Assembly: GCA_946800325.1 (NCBI GenBank) | Contig: OX326958.1 | Coordinates: 8,008,001 to 8,072,000, forward strand | Origin: Luzula sylvatica | Taxonomy: Eukaryota; Streptophyta; Magnoliopsida; Poales; Juncaceae | Direction: 5' to 3' | Length of the DNA: 64,000 bases | Shown here: piece by piece, positions 1-11,621 of the stretch | Layout: every line of letters starts with the position of its first letter | Numbering within the stretch: position 1 is the first letter of the stretch | Position numbers and translations under genes: made by a program | The notes under the pieces: model-generated | The model's database searches: none | What the model saw: the letters and a program-made list of their open reading frames with translations, nothing else | What the model was told of the DNA's origin: nothing

Positions 1-654
1 TAGAATTGCAAGAAATTTTTCTTAACTTTATACATAAGATATAATTATATAATTAGGGGTAAATTAGTCATTTTTTTATTTTCTGTTAACTTTAACTTTT
101 TCTGTTAAATTTGGATGAATTTGAGAGGGATAAAAACGTAATTATTAAATTTGGAGGGATAAATTTGTTATTTTTATGTTTAAGAGGGACATGAAAGAAG
201 TGTTTTGCGGAGATACTGGAATTAACCTATTATCATTTTCTATTTTTGTATTGTAAAATGAAACCAACCTACATTTTTTACATTTTCCTGAAATTAACCA
301 AGTACTTGTGTACCAGAACAAAAATGTATCCAGAATTTTTTTGTACAACCATTATTAGCATTCGACAAACATTCATTCGATTAAATTTCATAAACGTTTA
401 ATACATAACTACCAAAATAAGGATCCTTCAAATCTTAATGAAAGAGAGGATTATTACAACAGTCAAATAAAAAATTTCTTGAGATATTTATGCCTGCAAA
501 ATTTGCATTCTTAAATCTTTTTAATCATTCATAAGTTCGAAACTTCGAATCAATACTCTATTAGAAGTGTTTTGCGGAGATACTGGACGTATCCAGTAGT
601 TCCGTGAATGGAGAAAATTGAAGGCCGTTAGAAGATTTTATGTATGTAAAAGCA
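1..654. other. AT-rich intergenic DNA
   Basis: No coding frame is convincing here. A short stretch, TGTTTTGCGGAGATACTGG, occurs twice (about 203 and 567), so part of this DNA is repeated. Short runs resembling retroelement edges (AGGGGTAAATTAG, GAGGGATAAA) are present, but no complete element can be outlined. Confidence 0.5.
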
Positions 655-1020
655 TTTTTTATTTGTAGACAAAAGATATTTTGAGAGTTAGAAGCGTTTT
701 TGTGCAAAATGACAGAAAATCGCAAGAACACAGAAAAATTTGGGTGTACTTCTAAATGTGTAAGATCTCTGAGGGTATATAGGAGAAATGTTGCAAAAAG
801 TATTAAAGAAAAGGTATTTTGAGAGCTACAAAGGTTTTTGTGCAAAATGGCTGAAAACTTTAAAAATACAAAAATTTTGGGTATATTTGTAAATGTGTGA
901 AATGAAGATTTCCAAGAATATATAAGAGAAAGTGGCTGCAAAGAAATTATGGAAATTAAGAGGGGTTTTAGGTAAAATTGCAAATAGCAAAGATTTGTGG
1001 GTATGTATGTAAAGTTCAAG
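655..1020 (+). repeat. Degenerate tandem repeat, about three units
   Basis: Three diverged copies of roughly 130-150 bp follow one another. Each carries a variant of TTTTGTGCAAAATG, then a phrase like TTTGGGTATATTTGTAAA, then an AAGAGAAA-type purine run. Open frames crossing it on either strand follow the repeat and show no protein family. Confidence 0.5.
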
Positions 1021-1797
1021 AGGAAAACGGGTCAACGGGTCTGGCCCATTTTGAAGTGTTCTGAGAGTTTACCAGTTCACTCAGTTTTCTCGAGAGTGTA
1101 TGGATTGGAGACTGCTTATATAACAAGTTTTTTAGTGCTTCTTGTTCCTCTCTACGAGACCAGTACCGGTACCAAATGGTACAGTGTTTTTAGGGTTCTT
1201 GAGATACAGGCATACGCAAATGATACTTTTTATTATAGAGTAATCATGATTTGTAGGCAAATGCAAAAAAAAAAAATTCCTCTTATAATGAAGATGTTTA
1301 ATATGTATTCGGTGGACATACACAAAACTATTTTAAGTGGTACCGACATCGACATCTTGTACCGGTATGTATGGTTTCGATACGGTCAAGGAGAAGTGTG
1401 TTGTACCTACAAAAAATTGGTAACAAAAACTAGAATTTCTAAACTGATAGCAAATTTCACAATTTTTCAAAAATTACAATCAAGTCCCTACTACCATTGC
1501 AATTTAAGAAGTCCACACTAAATTATAATCGTATTAGATTAGATTGCTTAAAATTACACAATGATCCATAATACACTTAAATGATAGCAATATCAATAAA
1601 GTCCCCAAAATTATAAAATTATAAAATTACAAAAGTGTCCACGAAACCTTATAAATATGAAAATAATTCATGGAAGATTGAACTATAAATTAAATTACAG
1701 ATATTATATCATGCTAACACTAATTGAAGTACATTTTCCCAACCATAAACAAATCTCTGATCCACCTTTGGAAAATATTTTCTTCAACCAATATAAA
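1021..1797. other. Intergenic region with a long but unsupported open frame
   Basis: An open frame of 174 codons runs over 997-1521 on the plus strand. Its composition is that of translated AT-rich DNA, it has no recognisable domain, and it starts inside the tandem repeat. Palindromic GGTACC-type pairs (about 1165-1185 and 1340-1365) suggest a decayed transposon. Nothing else is supported. Confidence 0.4.
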
Positions 1798-2793
1798 TTA
1801 TTCCTCTGCTTGAACCATCTCATGAACTGCCCGCAATTCATGCCATTGATATGTGATGCTAGCTCGTTCTTCGGTATTTAGAGCTCGCAACAAATCCTAT
1901 AAAAAATATATTTGTCAATGAATATGAGAATTTCGCTAGGTTAGAGAGTTTCCATCTATTATTTTTTGGAGAGCACATAATTACAACCTATAATCTCGTG
2001 CATTTGTCTTATCAAATCCAATTACGCGTTGTTGTGACTAATTCATAAAATTCACCTTCAGCCAGCCTCAATTAACCCTAATTCATAAAAAATTCTCACT
2101 AATTAAGCTCAAATGTATATTATATATTTAGTCCCAATCAATCAACCCTAATTCAATGTCTTAAACCTGAATTCAACATAATTTTGCCTACAATAAATTC
2201 TGTAAATGATAAAGTTACCTTTACACCATTCGCCGGTCAATTTGAACCTCTATTTTCATGCAAGAAACATACGTAGGGAACATGAAGCTGCAACTCATAT
2301 CGCCCCATTTTCAGTAGAGCCAATCGAATTCTAATGATGGACAATTTCATTAGAAGAGGATGGATGGATAATCTCAAATCAATGCATCCTTTGTAAAAAA
2401 TAGAAAATGAATCAATCGGTTATTCATATAATTGAACAATGTAATTTTCTAAAGAATTAAGGAGGATATTACTGGGATTATTAAGGCTACTGGAGTTGTA
2501 TCCCATTAAACCAACGGAGCAATTGATTGATGCGAAGACTTCATCAAAGGTAAAGCAACTGATTGCGGTGATGCTATACCAAATCTGGTGTGAGACGAAC
2601 TTTTCAGGAGCTCAATCCATAAATCTGGAAGCTCGTGGATCGAATTTTGGAGGAGAAGACGACGATTAAGGAGGCGTTGTGTAGAAATTCACGACCTGGA
2701 GAGGAAGAAAGAAGTTTTGAGGATACGAATGTTCTTAATGGAGATGAAGGAGATGCCAATCATTGAATTGAAGCTTGGGCGTTCCCTGGCCAT
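1798..2793 (-). CDS. Putative small multi-exon gene, product unknown
   Basis: Two good exon candidates lie on the minus strand. The first (2793-2696, 98 nt) opens with ATG, reads 32 codons beginning MARERPSFNS and ends at a CCAG/GTCGTG donor. It is preceded by a pyrimidine-rich leader such as plant 5' UTRs often have. The last (1896-1798, 99 nt) follows an ATAG acceptor and reads 32 codons, from DLLRALNTEERAS to VHEMVQAEE, then TAA. The glutamate/arginine-rich tail looks like real alpha-helical protein rather than AT-rich noise. The middle exon or exons could not be resolved. One candidate around 2225-2310 (beginning MGRYELQLHV) meets a stop, so this may be a decayed gene or captured fragment. 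I do not recognise the family. What is seen is splice sites and open frame; that it is a gene is inference. Confidence 0.35.
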
Positions 2794-3938
2794 GCAAGAT
2801 CGCTCGAGCTAGGGTCATTACATGTTTTCTCGTGGTCTGAAGAGGATCGAGAAGAAGTATGAGGCAGTGGTAACGGAGAGAAGAGGGGGAGAGATAGTAT
2901 CAGTGCTCGACTGCTAGGGCTTTATACGAGGAAATCAAAGACTGAATTTAAAAATTGGGAATTACTTTCAGGATTTTCTTGTTCGTTAACATTCTCTGTC
3001 TAAAAGTAATTCCAATTTACTAACTACTTCTCATTATTGACTGCTAGGGTCATTACATGCATCATCATATTTACTTGTTTTTATCCAACAATAAATGTTT
3101 TTTTTTTATCAATCACATGATATAAATGTTTTCTTTTTATAAAAATTTAGTAGGTGTAAACAGGAAATACAATCTACAGGATGCATAATTTAAAATTTAA
3201 TGTACTGATGATGATGAAAAATAGTATAGTCTTATCGAATATAAAATAACAATTTGTAACTTAAATATTTTATACATTATTTTAGTATTAATATATATTA
3301 TATATAAAATAGCAATATATTATTTTTAGTATTAATATATATTTTCATCATCAGTACATTATTTCAAGGGTTAATTGATAAGACTACAATTTTTATGTCA
3401 ATTTTGAATTATAGCTTAAATATATAAAATTAGCTGTGATAACCCCAATTGTATATTTTATATTTTGATGTATAATTATTTAATTATTTTTATCAATTAA
3501 ATTAGACTACATGATCAAATCAGTGAAGTGTGTTATGGTCTAACTTGTATATTTTAATGAAAGGATGGTTGTGGCCCAAAATGCTATAATATATATCAGT
3601 CATACTGATACATCCACACACATTTATCCATACACATTAATACAAAATATACAATCGAAAAATTAGCTGTGTTTTTAAAAAATATATATACAAGTCCTTT
3701 TAAAATATAAAATTATGTATATACTTAAATAACAATGAACTCACAGACCCGTTAAGCATATTATTAATTCTATCTTAATTATAATTTTATACGGTTCATG
3801 AAAATTTGACACGTGGCCACGTACTCTTTACTGTAACACGTCTTTCTACTGTAGCAAATACTGTTGACCTTTTACTGTAGCACGTCTTCTACTGTATCAA
3901 ATATTAAAAAGTATATTTCTTCATCAGTCATGTGAGCA
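2794..3938. other. AT-rich intergenic DNA
   Basis: The first 150 bp are the likely leader of the minus-strand gene. The rest is AT-rich with short direct repeats: an ATTAATATATATT phrase near 3290 and 3335, and a TACTGTAGCACGTCTT phrase repeated three to four times at 3826-3895. No coding frame is supported. Confidence 0.4.
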
Positions 3939-4200
3939 GTGCATATTCCCTGTCTCTCTTTCTCTCTCATTTTACCGACCATTTACGACCATCTCTCAAA
4001 CCCTAACCCTAAGCACAAAACTGCCGCCGGCTGCCCCCAAACTCTACCTGCGACGAGAAATATTAGAGAGACGACGCAAGCACAAGTGTGGCGAGTGATT
4101 CTGACGATGCGCTCGCATGGGAGAAGTGATTCTAACAGTTTTGGGTACGATTTATGTGTTGTGTTCTCTGTCTTGTGTGTGGTCTAGGGTTTCGGAAGAT
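3939..4200 (+). promoter_or_regulatory. Telo-box leader, possible transcript start region
   Basis: A perfect telo-box, AAACCCTAACCCTAA, lies at 3998-4012 after a CT-rich run (TCTCTCTTTCTCTCTC). In plants this combination is typical of the 5' leaders of housekeeping and ribosomal-protein genes. The stretch is GC-richer than its surroundings, and an 82-codon open frame (3939-4187) crosses it without known similarity. No downstream exons could be assembled, so it may be a promoter carried by a transposon or a leftover of a lost gene. Only two repeat units are present, so this is not a telomere. Confidence 0.35.
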
Positions 4201-4637
4201 ATGCGTTCGGTTCTTTTCAGGATGGTTTGGTATGACCTTCTCGGCTGATTTTGCTCTTTAAAGACACCAACATCTGATTTCGAGAAAACTATTACTGGTA
4301 TGTATTTTCCAGACATTATTTGTATGAATTAAAACCATAATTGTCCGAATATGTCATTTTACAGACTTAATTTATGCCGATTAAGCCCTAATTTATGTAT
4401 CGAATCTGGTTGTGTTCTCATTTGGACTGAACAGTTACTGGTATGTGTTAATCGTTTATTTTGCACATGTGATTTGAATTAACTAAACCCTAATTGTTTG
4501 AGTATATCATGTTAGAGACATAATTTGTTTTGCGTTAAGTCTTAATTTTTTTATTAAAACTGGTTGTTGACGTTTCATGATAATTTGATGTTTTTGGTTA
4601 CATTAGTTCGATGCAAGAGATTGATCAAGTCCTTCCA

Positions 4638-4831
4638 AACAGGTGTATCTTATTGAAAATCCTATACACAAATTCTGGATTTGTTATTTTCATCGAGTTC
4701 CTTATCTGACCATCAAAGCTCCAAAAGGGACCAAAGTAAAATTATTATAAAGTATAAGGAGTTAATTGCAATTTCCTAATTATGACATTTAATTTTTGTG
4801 TACAGGATTTTCACAAGATACACCTGTTTTC
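4638..4831 (+). ncRNA. Foldback with near-perfect arms (miRNA-like or MITE-like)
   Basis: The left arm begins AAACAGGTGTATCTTATTGA (4638) and continues for about 34 bases. Its reverse complement recurs at 4798-4831, where the arm ends GATACACCTGTTT, with about three mismatches. Inner segments pair again: GAGTTCCTTAT on the left with ATAAGGAGTT on the right. The result is one long imperfect hairpin with a small central loop. Length and near-perfect arms fit a young plant MIRNA precursor, and equally a small foldback element. A loose direct repeat (ATGCAAGA...) lies outside both arms, which may be a target-site relic. Either strand could be the transcribed one. Confidence 0.4.
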
Positions 4832-4914
4832 TGATTGCTTTGGATTTAAGGACAATGCAAGATCATCGAGCTTCAAAAGGAAAAGAAAATTAAGGAAAAA
4901 AATAAATAGGAAAT

Positions 4915-5300
4915 GATGCTCATTGTCCGGGTCGGGTTTCGTTGATCGGTACTGATACCGGTCCTTCAACTTTAGATTTTAGGGTTAAGGTGCTGAATAT
5001 CTATGGAAGCCCTTTGATTTCACCCTGCCGAGGTATTTTTTTTTTTTCCCTTCTTTTTCTTTTGTTCTTTTTTATTTTAATTGGCAAGTTTTTTCTTTGT
5101 TTCCTTTCCATAATTGAAATAAGTGCTTTCATATTTTTTGTGCCAGTGATCTACCTTCAAAAGGGAAAAAGATGGAAAATGACACTCATGGTCTTGGTCG
5201 GGTTTCGTTAATCGGTCCTTGAATTTGAGATTTCAGGGTTGAAGCACCGAGTATCCATGCAGACCTTTTGGTTCCGATGTCGAGGTATTTTCTTCTTTCT
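4915..5300 (+). repeat. Two diverged copies of an exon-like segment
   Basis: A block at about 4917-5035 (GGGTCGGGTTTCGTTGATCGG, ending GCCGAGGTATTTT) is echoed at about 5186-5290 (GGTCGGGTTTCGTTAATCGG, ending GTCGAGGTATTTT). Both are followed by T-rich, intron-like sequence, and both junctions read GAG/GTATTTT like a splice donor. This could be a duplicated exon of an unrecognised gene. Frame is not conserved between copies. Confidence 0.35.
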
Positions 5301-5330
5301 TCTTTTGTTTACTTTTTTAAGAACTGAAAT

Positions 5331-5440
5331 TATTATTTTTTCCTATTAGTAGTTATTTAGGGTTTCAAAAATTTGTATTTTTTTTATTATTTTTTCCTAT
5401 TAGTAGTTATTTAGGGTTTCAAAATTTTGTATTTTTTGTC
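5331..5440 (+). repeat. Two-copy tandem duplication of about 55 bp
   Basis: The phrase ATTAGTAGTTATTTAGGGTT with flanking T-rich sequence occurs twice back to back, nearly identical, which indicates a recent slippage or short duplication. Confidence 0.8.
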
Positions 5441-5483
5441 GAGGATTTCAGGGTTGATTAGCTAATTGGTTCAATATGCATGC

Positions 5484-5559
5484 ATATCATGATCATGATC
5501 ATCATCATCACCATGTGCATCATCATCATAATCATATGCATCATCATCATAATCATATG

Positions 5560-5597
<38 letters not shown>

Positions 5598-5645
5598 ACA
5601 TCATCATCATAATCATATGCACCATCATCATCATCATCATCGTGA
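5484..5645 (+). repeat. CAT trinucleotide microsatellite with interruptions
   Basis: An array of (CAT)n is interrupted by CATAATCATATG blocks. An 84-codon frame (5476-5730) through it would be mostly histidine with MHNHMH interruptions; the other frames give poly-Ile, poly-Asp and poly-Met. All frames staying open is what a trinucleotide repeat does, so coding potential is not supported. Confidence 0.85.
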
Positions 5646-5734
5646 TAATCATATCCATGAATTTGCGGCAAGACCCCTTGATGTATTGAAAATGCAACAA
5701 AACTCTATAAACTCAGTTGTTATGCTTTAGCTAG

Positions 5735-7106
5735 CATGAAAAATCCTGATGACTTGATCGCTATTCAAAAAGCTAAAAAACGCTAATTCTATGTGAGATG
5801 AACATTGCTTCTATTGAATACCTAAGAAAGAAAAAACTTACATGTGTAGTCAAGAGTAATATCATGAATAAGATATTGTTCCTGCTTTGAACAAAGGGTT
5901 GTGATTAATTTGTGTGATATGAATAAGTCTCATGTACAATTACTTCTAATAGATTGGAATTAATTTACACAATCATCCCAATGACATAGAAATTGTTATT
6001 TTATGATGAAATATACTTCTTTTACGAGGATAGAACTGCAAAAAAACTTTTCGTAGTAAATATTTTTTTCTCGAAATAGCAAATAAAAAAAAAAGTTTTA
6101 TGTGTGGTCAAGAGTAATATAATGAGTTGTTAGAATAAAAATAAAAATGCGTTTCATAAATGACTACAAATATTTGTTATTCACTGTTTTTCATGTCTTC
6201 ATATCAGTTGTTAAAATAAAAAGAAAAATGAGATTTATAACTGAATATAATATATTTATTCTTCAATGCTTCATATGAGTACCAAACATCGATACAATGC
6301 AAACAAAAAAAAAGAAAAAAAAAGAAATATACACATCAATAACAATCTTACTGCAAATTTTGCGGAATAAAGAAAAATCCCAAATGCGAGTATGTACAAA
6401 GAACCAAAATACAAGTACACAAACTAAATCCCAAATGCGAGTATGTACAAAGAACCAAAACACATTATACACGAAAATTGCGAAACACGAACATGAAATA
6501 CAAGTACAAAGCACAAACACAAGTAAAAAATTTGGGTTTTTGTCAATTGTTATTTTTGTTGCTTGAAATACATATAAAATAAAACTCCTTTGCAATGACT
6601 TGATATTCTTTTCGAAAATATGTGTTTGTTTAACATTGCCTATTAAATGACAATTCGAGAAAAAAATTATGCAGCGATAAAAGCTAAACAAGAAGAACAA
6701 TCAAAATCAATCAAAATGATTCATGACTATAATATATTTCCATAATGATTAATGACTTTTATATCTTTTCCAGCAAATTAAATTTCAAAAAGAAAATGTG
6801 AATATAAGTAACGGTAAATCCATTGACATGGAAACAAGATACGAAATCAATTACAAACGCAATTACGAGTACAAAAATGAGAACATAAAACACATTGGAA
6901 GCAAAACCTAAAAGAAATAAAAAACCTAAAAGAAATGCGAAACACAAAATATTAATACATCCAAAAAATATAAACGCGAATACAATGCCAATATGAACTA
7001 TCGATATTGATTAAATAAATGCACGAGTGTGTATACGAGAGTGTTTGTGAAAAAAAAACATGAGACACAATTCAACAATACAAACACAAGTACGAAATAA
7101 AAAAAA
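5735..7106. repeat. AT-rich repeat-derived region, left part of a possible Helitron
   Basis: A phrase near 5872 (TATTGTTCCTGCTTTGAACA) recurs in diverged form near 7395 and 10153, tying this stretch to the repeats to its right. A 51-bp tandem pair lies at about 6373-6465 (ATCCCAAATGCGAGTATGTA twice). No coding frame is convincing. Confidence 0.4.
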
Positions 7107-7390
7107 TAAAATAACATACAAATACTCATTTTATGATAAAATACTCTCCTTTCATGAAGATAAGCCTGCAAAAAAAATGAAATGATGAATAATTTGTTTC
7201 TGTCGATGCAATGCATGAGAACAAGACTGAAAAAAATAACAAGTCATCGATGATGTTTTTTGGGACATATATTGATCAAAATAATAGAAATATATTTATT
7301 TTTTAGGAAACCCGGATCCTAAAAAATAAATATTATTCTCTATAAATGATCTCAATGGGTCCATTTCTACTGAGGTGACAAATCCCAATA
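7107..7390 (+). repeat. Repeat copy R1 carrying a conserved-loop hairpin
   Basis: This copy starts near CATACAAATACTCATTTTAT and runs through the hairpin at 7286-7339 to TCTACTGAGGTGACAAATCC. It is almost identical to the middle of the copies at 7385-7866 and 10146-10627. Confidence 0.8.
7286..7339 (+). repeat. Conserved-loop hairpin H1
   Basis: The arms are AGAAATATATTTATTTTTTA plus GGA, and its near complement, a stem of about 23 bp. The loop is AACCCGGA. Outside, ATTGATCA can pair with TGATCTCAAT, and GGAC with GTCC. Confidence 0.75.
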
Positions 7391-7866
7391 TTGTTACTGC
7401 CTTAAACAAAAGGTTGCACAGAAATTAATTAGTTCTAATTTACAAAGAAATGTTCATGACATACAAATACTCATTTTATGATAAAATACTCTCCTTTCAT
7501 GAAGATAAGCCTGCAAAAAAAATGAAATGATGAATAATTTGTTTCTGTCGATGCAATGTATGAGAATAAGACTGAAAAAAATAACAAGTCACCGATGATG
7601 TTTTTTGGGACATATATTGATCAAAATAATAGAAATATATTTATTTTTTAGGAAAGCCGGATCCTAAAAAATAAATATTATTCTCTATAAATGATCTCAA
7701 TGGGTCCATCTTTACTGAGGTATAATAACAAAGACTTCGGGGCATGACATAACGAAACAAATTCTCTTGAATGTATTTATTTATTATATTAGTACAAAAT
7801 TTTATTTATTTCCGTAAAAATTAAATAACTGCATGATAATGAGTTCCAAAAATGAGAATTTTATTT
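7385..7866 (+). repeat. Long direct repeat R2
   Basis: About 480 bp are nearly identical to 10146-10627, including the ACAAAGACTTCGGGGCATGA stretch and hairpin H2 at 7631-7684 (loop AAGCCGGA). No coding capacity. The pair is a direct duplication 2.76 kb apart. Confidence 0.85.
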
Positions 7867-8440
7867 TTTGTGTGTTGCAAATATTTGTGTTCTTTGAACT
7901 TTCCGTGGTGAATTTTTCAATTCTTTGTGTTAAAATTGAATTTTGGTTCTAGCCTGAAAAAGAGACGGATAGGTTGTTTAGATCGATGTTCGGGTTTTCA
8001 TGAGCATCGATGTCATTTTCTAAGTCTTTGTTGTAAAGATTTGTGTTTTTTTGGCATGTTGTGGATATTATTATTCGATTCTTTTGGTGAGTTTGAAATG
8101 GATCTGCTAACTATTTTTTGTTTGGCTTTTGCTTCCTAGAATGGTGCTCGGCTATTCATGAGTATCCATATTCTTATTTGGGAGTATGCTGACAAGAATT
8201 TTTTGCATGGTTAAATTTTACTGTAAATATTTGTGTTCATGTGAGTTTTATTTGCTACCTTCGACATAGAAAAAAATATGATGTTCTTCTATTTCTTAAT
8301 TGTTCCTAAAGAAATAGACTAAAAATAGCAGAAAAAATATGTATTCACGAAAATTGACAGAGCAGCTCGCGCTGTTGATTAAACTTTCCTTTCACGAGAC
8401 TTTTCATGTATAAAAATGTATTAAAGAGGTTGTGATGCAA
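7867..8440 (+). other. Non-coding stretch with a two-copy exon-like phrase
   Basis: A segment near 7952-8020 (GAGACGGATAGG to CATGAGCATCGATG) is echoed at about 8140-8175 (GCTCGGCTATTCATGAGTATCC). A TTCCTAG acceptor-like site precedes the second. Frames are short. It resembles captured gene fragments but nothing is identifiable. Confidence 0.3.
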
Positions 8441-8492
8441 GAAATATCTTCATTGTTGAGGAAGGCCGGATCCTCAACAATGAAGAAATTTC
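8441..8492 (+). repeat. Conserved-loop hairpin H3
   Basis: The left arm is GAAATATCTTCATTGTTGAG plus GA, the loop is AGGCCGGA, and the right arm is the complement with a single mismatch in about 22 bp. Further out, TTGTGA (about 8430) can pair with TCACAA (about 8505). The apex matches the other hairpins while the inner stem differs from them. Confidence 0.75.
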
Positions 8493-9276
8493 AGCACTAT
8501 GGTCTCACAAGATTAATGAATAATGAGATGATTTGTCAGAAAAGATAGCATGATATGAACCATTACCCATCAAAGGTTTTGTTAAGAAAAAAAGCAATTT
8601 GATTCAACTATACATGCCTTTCGATGTAGTCCTTGCAATACTGTTATTTGTTCCTAGCTGTTACTTGCGAAATGAAATGTAAAATGACAAAAGTTGCGCA
8701 ACACAGTGTTTAAAAACTGACATGAATAAATTTCTCTTATTTGAAACATGTAATTTCTTTTCTTACATTAAATTTTCTTATGCCATGGAAAGAAAAAATT
8801 GGATATTGTATTCTTTGTTGGCCACTAATGAGAAAGAGAACAATAACATATGCAAGAAGTTATTTAATCATATACAAAAGAAAATCCATTGTGCTTTTTG
8901 TAGTGTGCGAAAAAACAAAAAAATCCAAAAAAAATGTCTGTATTTTCTAAATTCAAGATGCAATACTTGCATTGTATCCGTGTTCGATTTATATTGTTAT
9001 AACAACATATTTTTCATCTTTTGCTTTTTTACAAAAAATATCCATTTTAGTATTTTGTTGTCTGACAAAAAAAAATATACCAAAAATTAAGTTTCTGAAA
9101 ATTCAAAACACAAATATGAAAAATTAAGTTTCTGAAAATTCAAGACAAATAATGCTTGCATTTTATTTGTATTTGATTTATATACTCATGACAACATCGT
9201 TTTCAACTCTTGACTTACAACAAAACAATGTTACATCGTCAGTGATGTATAATAAAAAATAAGTAGTTTGTATCTT
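8493..9276. other. AT-rich stretch between hairpins
   Basis: An open frame of 122 codons (8722-9090) and a shorter overlapping one are rich in F, N, K, I and C, and show no family. The short phrase AAATTAAGTTTCTGAAAATT is repeated at about 9084 and 9120. Nothing further is supported. Confidence 0.4.
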
Positions 9277-9332
9277 GAGAAATATCTTAATTGTTCGGGA
9301 AAGCCGGATCCCGAACAATCATGATATTTCTC
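9277..9332 (+). repeat. Conserved-loop hairpin H4
   Basis: The left arm is GAGAAATATCTTAATTGTTC plus GGGA, the loop is AAGCCGGA, and the right arm pairs with about three mismatches in 24. The outer bases AGTTTGTA (left) and TACAAACT (right) pair again, extending the foldback to about 9264-9344. Confidence 0.75.
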
Positions 9333-9528
9333 CCGTTACAAACTCAAAAGGATTCGTATATGATGAGGCGATCGAGACAAGAAAAAAAAAATACATGAGT
9401 TCGATTTCAAATACAACATGAGTCAAACATCGAATAAAAAAAATATTTACTCATATAAAAAAAAAATTCATTGAGCTTTCTTTTGTGTACCAAGAAAAAA
9501 AAAATCCAAAAAATTGTTTATAGAAGTA

Positions 9529-10015
9529 ACAGATTCAAAAGATTCAACAAATTTTCATGGGCCAGCTTGCTTTTTCAAAGAGAATTAATAGAAGCTTATG
9601 TGATTTTTTTTTTTGAAAGAAAAGCTTGACTTAAGTGACTGTGGTGGTATAATCTTCATACACTCAATAAATGTGACAGTATGTTTAGGCATATTACATG
9701 TTGAGTTATTCGTGCTCAAAGCAGTAACAGATTCAAAAGATTCAAGAAATTTTCATGGGCCAGCTTGCTTATTCAAAGAAAATTAAAAGGAGCTTATGTG
9801 AATTTTTTTTTGAAAGAAAAGCTTAACTTATGTGACTGTGGTGGTATAATCTTCATACACTGAATAAATTTGGCAGTATGTTTAGGCATATTACATGTTG
9901 AGTTATTTGTACTCACAACAGATTCAAAAGATTCGAGAAATTTTCATGGGAAAGCTTGCTTTTTCAAAGAAAATTAGAAGAAGCTTATGTGATTTTTTTT
10001 TGGAAAGAGAACCCT
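9529..10015 (+). repeat. Three tandem copies of a unit of about 195 bp
   Basis: Units start at about 9529, 9726 and 9920 with AGATTCAAAAGATTCAA, followed by TTTTCATGGGCCAGCTTGCT. The third is shortened and more diverged. No coding potential. Confidence 0.8.
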
Positions 10016-10145
10016 AACTCAACTGACTTTCATGAGGATTTATGTGTGAGTTGATTCATTCAAACTAACAGCAAAGAAAAAAAGAAGTATAAGTGTATCT
10101 ATTCTTCAGAGAAATAATGAGGCTTGTCATGTATACTTCGTGATA

Positions 10146-10627
10146 AATGAAATATTGTTCCTGCCTTGAACAAAAGGTTGCACATAAATTAATTAGTTCT
10201 AATTTACAAAGAAATGTTCATGACATACAAATACTCATTTTATGATAAAATACTCTGCTTTCATGAAGATAAGCCTGCAAAAAAAAAATGAAATGATGAA
10301 TAATTTGTTTCTGTCGAGGCAATGTATGAGAATAAGACTGAAAAAAATAACAAGTCACCGATGATGTTTTTTGGGACATATATTGATCAAAATAATAGAA
10401 ATATATTTATTTTTTAGGAAAGCCGGATCCTAAAAAATAAATATTATTCTCTATAAATGATCTCAATGGGTCCATCTTTACTGAGGTATAATAACAAAGA
10501 CTTCGGGGCATGACATAACGAAACAAATTCTCTTGAATGTATTTATTTATTATATTAGTACAAAATTTTATTTATTTCCGTAAAAATTAAATAACTGCAT
10601 GATAATGAGTTCCAAAAATGAGAATTA
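10146..10627 (+). repeat. Long direct repeat R3, twin of R2
   Basis: This is nearly base-for-base identical to 7385-7866. It contains hairpin H5 at 10397-10450 (loop AAGCCGGA). Confidence 0.85.
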
Positions 10628-10739
10628 TAAAAACATAATTACTTCTTTCTAATTTGACAGATAATTTTCTTCCGCACGACAACAATTTTCAAATATGAGA
10701 GTCGTAAAGTTTTTTGTAATATATGAAAAAACAAGAGAG

Positions 10740-11060
10740 TTTATATCTCAACCTTTGAAAAAATAACAAATCACCAATGATGTTTTTTCGGTTATATATT
10801 GATCAAAATAATAGAAATATATTTATTTTTAGGAAAGCTGGATCCTAAAAAATAAATATTATATTTGTATAAGTTATCTCAATGGGTCCATTTCTACTGA
10901 GGTGACAAATCCTAATATATAATAACAAAGACTCTATAAGATGACATAACGAAACAAATTATCTTCAATGTCTATTTATTTATTTTATTGGTACAAAAAT
11001 TAATTTATTTTCGTACAAATTAAATAGCTCGATGATAATGAGTTTCAAAAATGAGAACTT
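10740..11060 (+). repeat. Diverged copy R4 with hairpin H6
   Basis: A more diverged member of the same repeat. Hairpin H6 (about 10813-10865) has loop AAGCTGGA and a stem of TTATTTTTAGGA with its complement. The ACTGAGGTGACAAATCC block is shared with R1. Confidence 0.7.
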
Positions 11061-11621
11061 TAAAGACATAGACTCTTCTTTCTAATTTGACAAATAATTT
11101 TCTTCGACCTGACAAAATTTTTGAAATATGAGAATTATTAAACAATATATAGTTTTTTTTAATATATGAAATGTTCTATTAAGCTTGGCAAAAGTTTAAA
11201 CAACTCAACTTAAAAATAAATATTCGTGATATATGAATATTTCATAATTTGACAAAATCTTCATTGTTTTTTAATAAATTTTAATTCGGAGAATTAAATA
11301 GTTTAATCTTTGTGATCTATGAAATATCTTACAAATAAATATACATGCTATACAAAAATAGACAATTTGACAAAATCTTCAGTCTTTAATAAAGATTAAT
11401 TCTGAGAATTAGCAATATTTCTATTTGTGTGATTTGGTCTTGCTTGCTTAGTATTAGCAAATTTTCCTTTATTTTTATTTTTTTTTATAATTTCTTCGTA
11501 TGCTTATTATGACTATAATATTTGATAAATACTATTATGATACTGGCTGGCACACTATTATTTTTCTCTGATAAAGTTCCTAATTATTCAATCTTACGAA
11601 TTTTTTTCTCCACTATATCAG

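Noticed and set aside
997..1521. 174-codon open frame
   Set aside because: Starts within a tandem repeat, AT-driven composition, no domain.
3998..4012. Telomeric repeat
   Set aside because: Only two units of CCCTAA; it is a promoter-type telo-box.
5476..5730. Histidine-rich metal-binding protein
   Set aside because: All frames through the CAT repeat stay open, and there is no leader, splice context or conserved ends.
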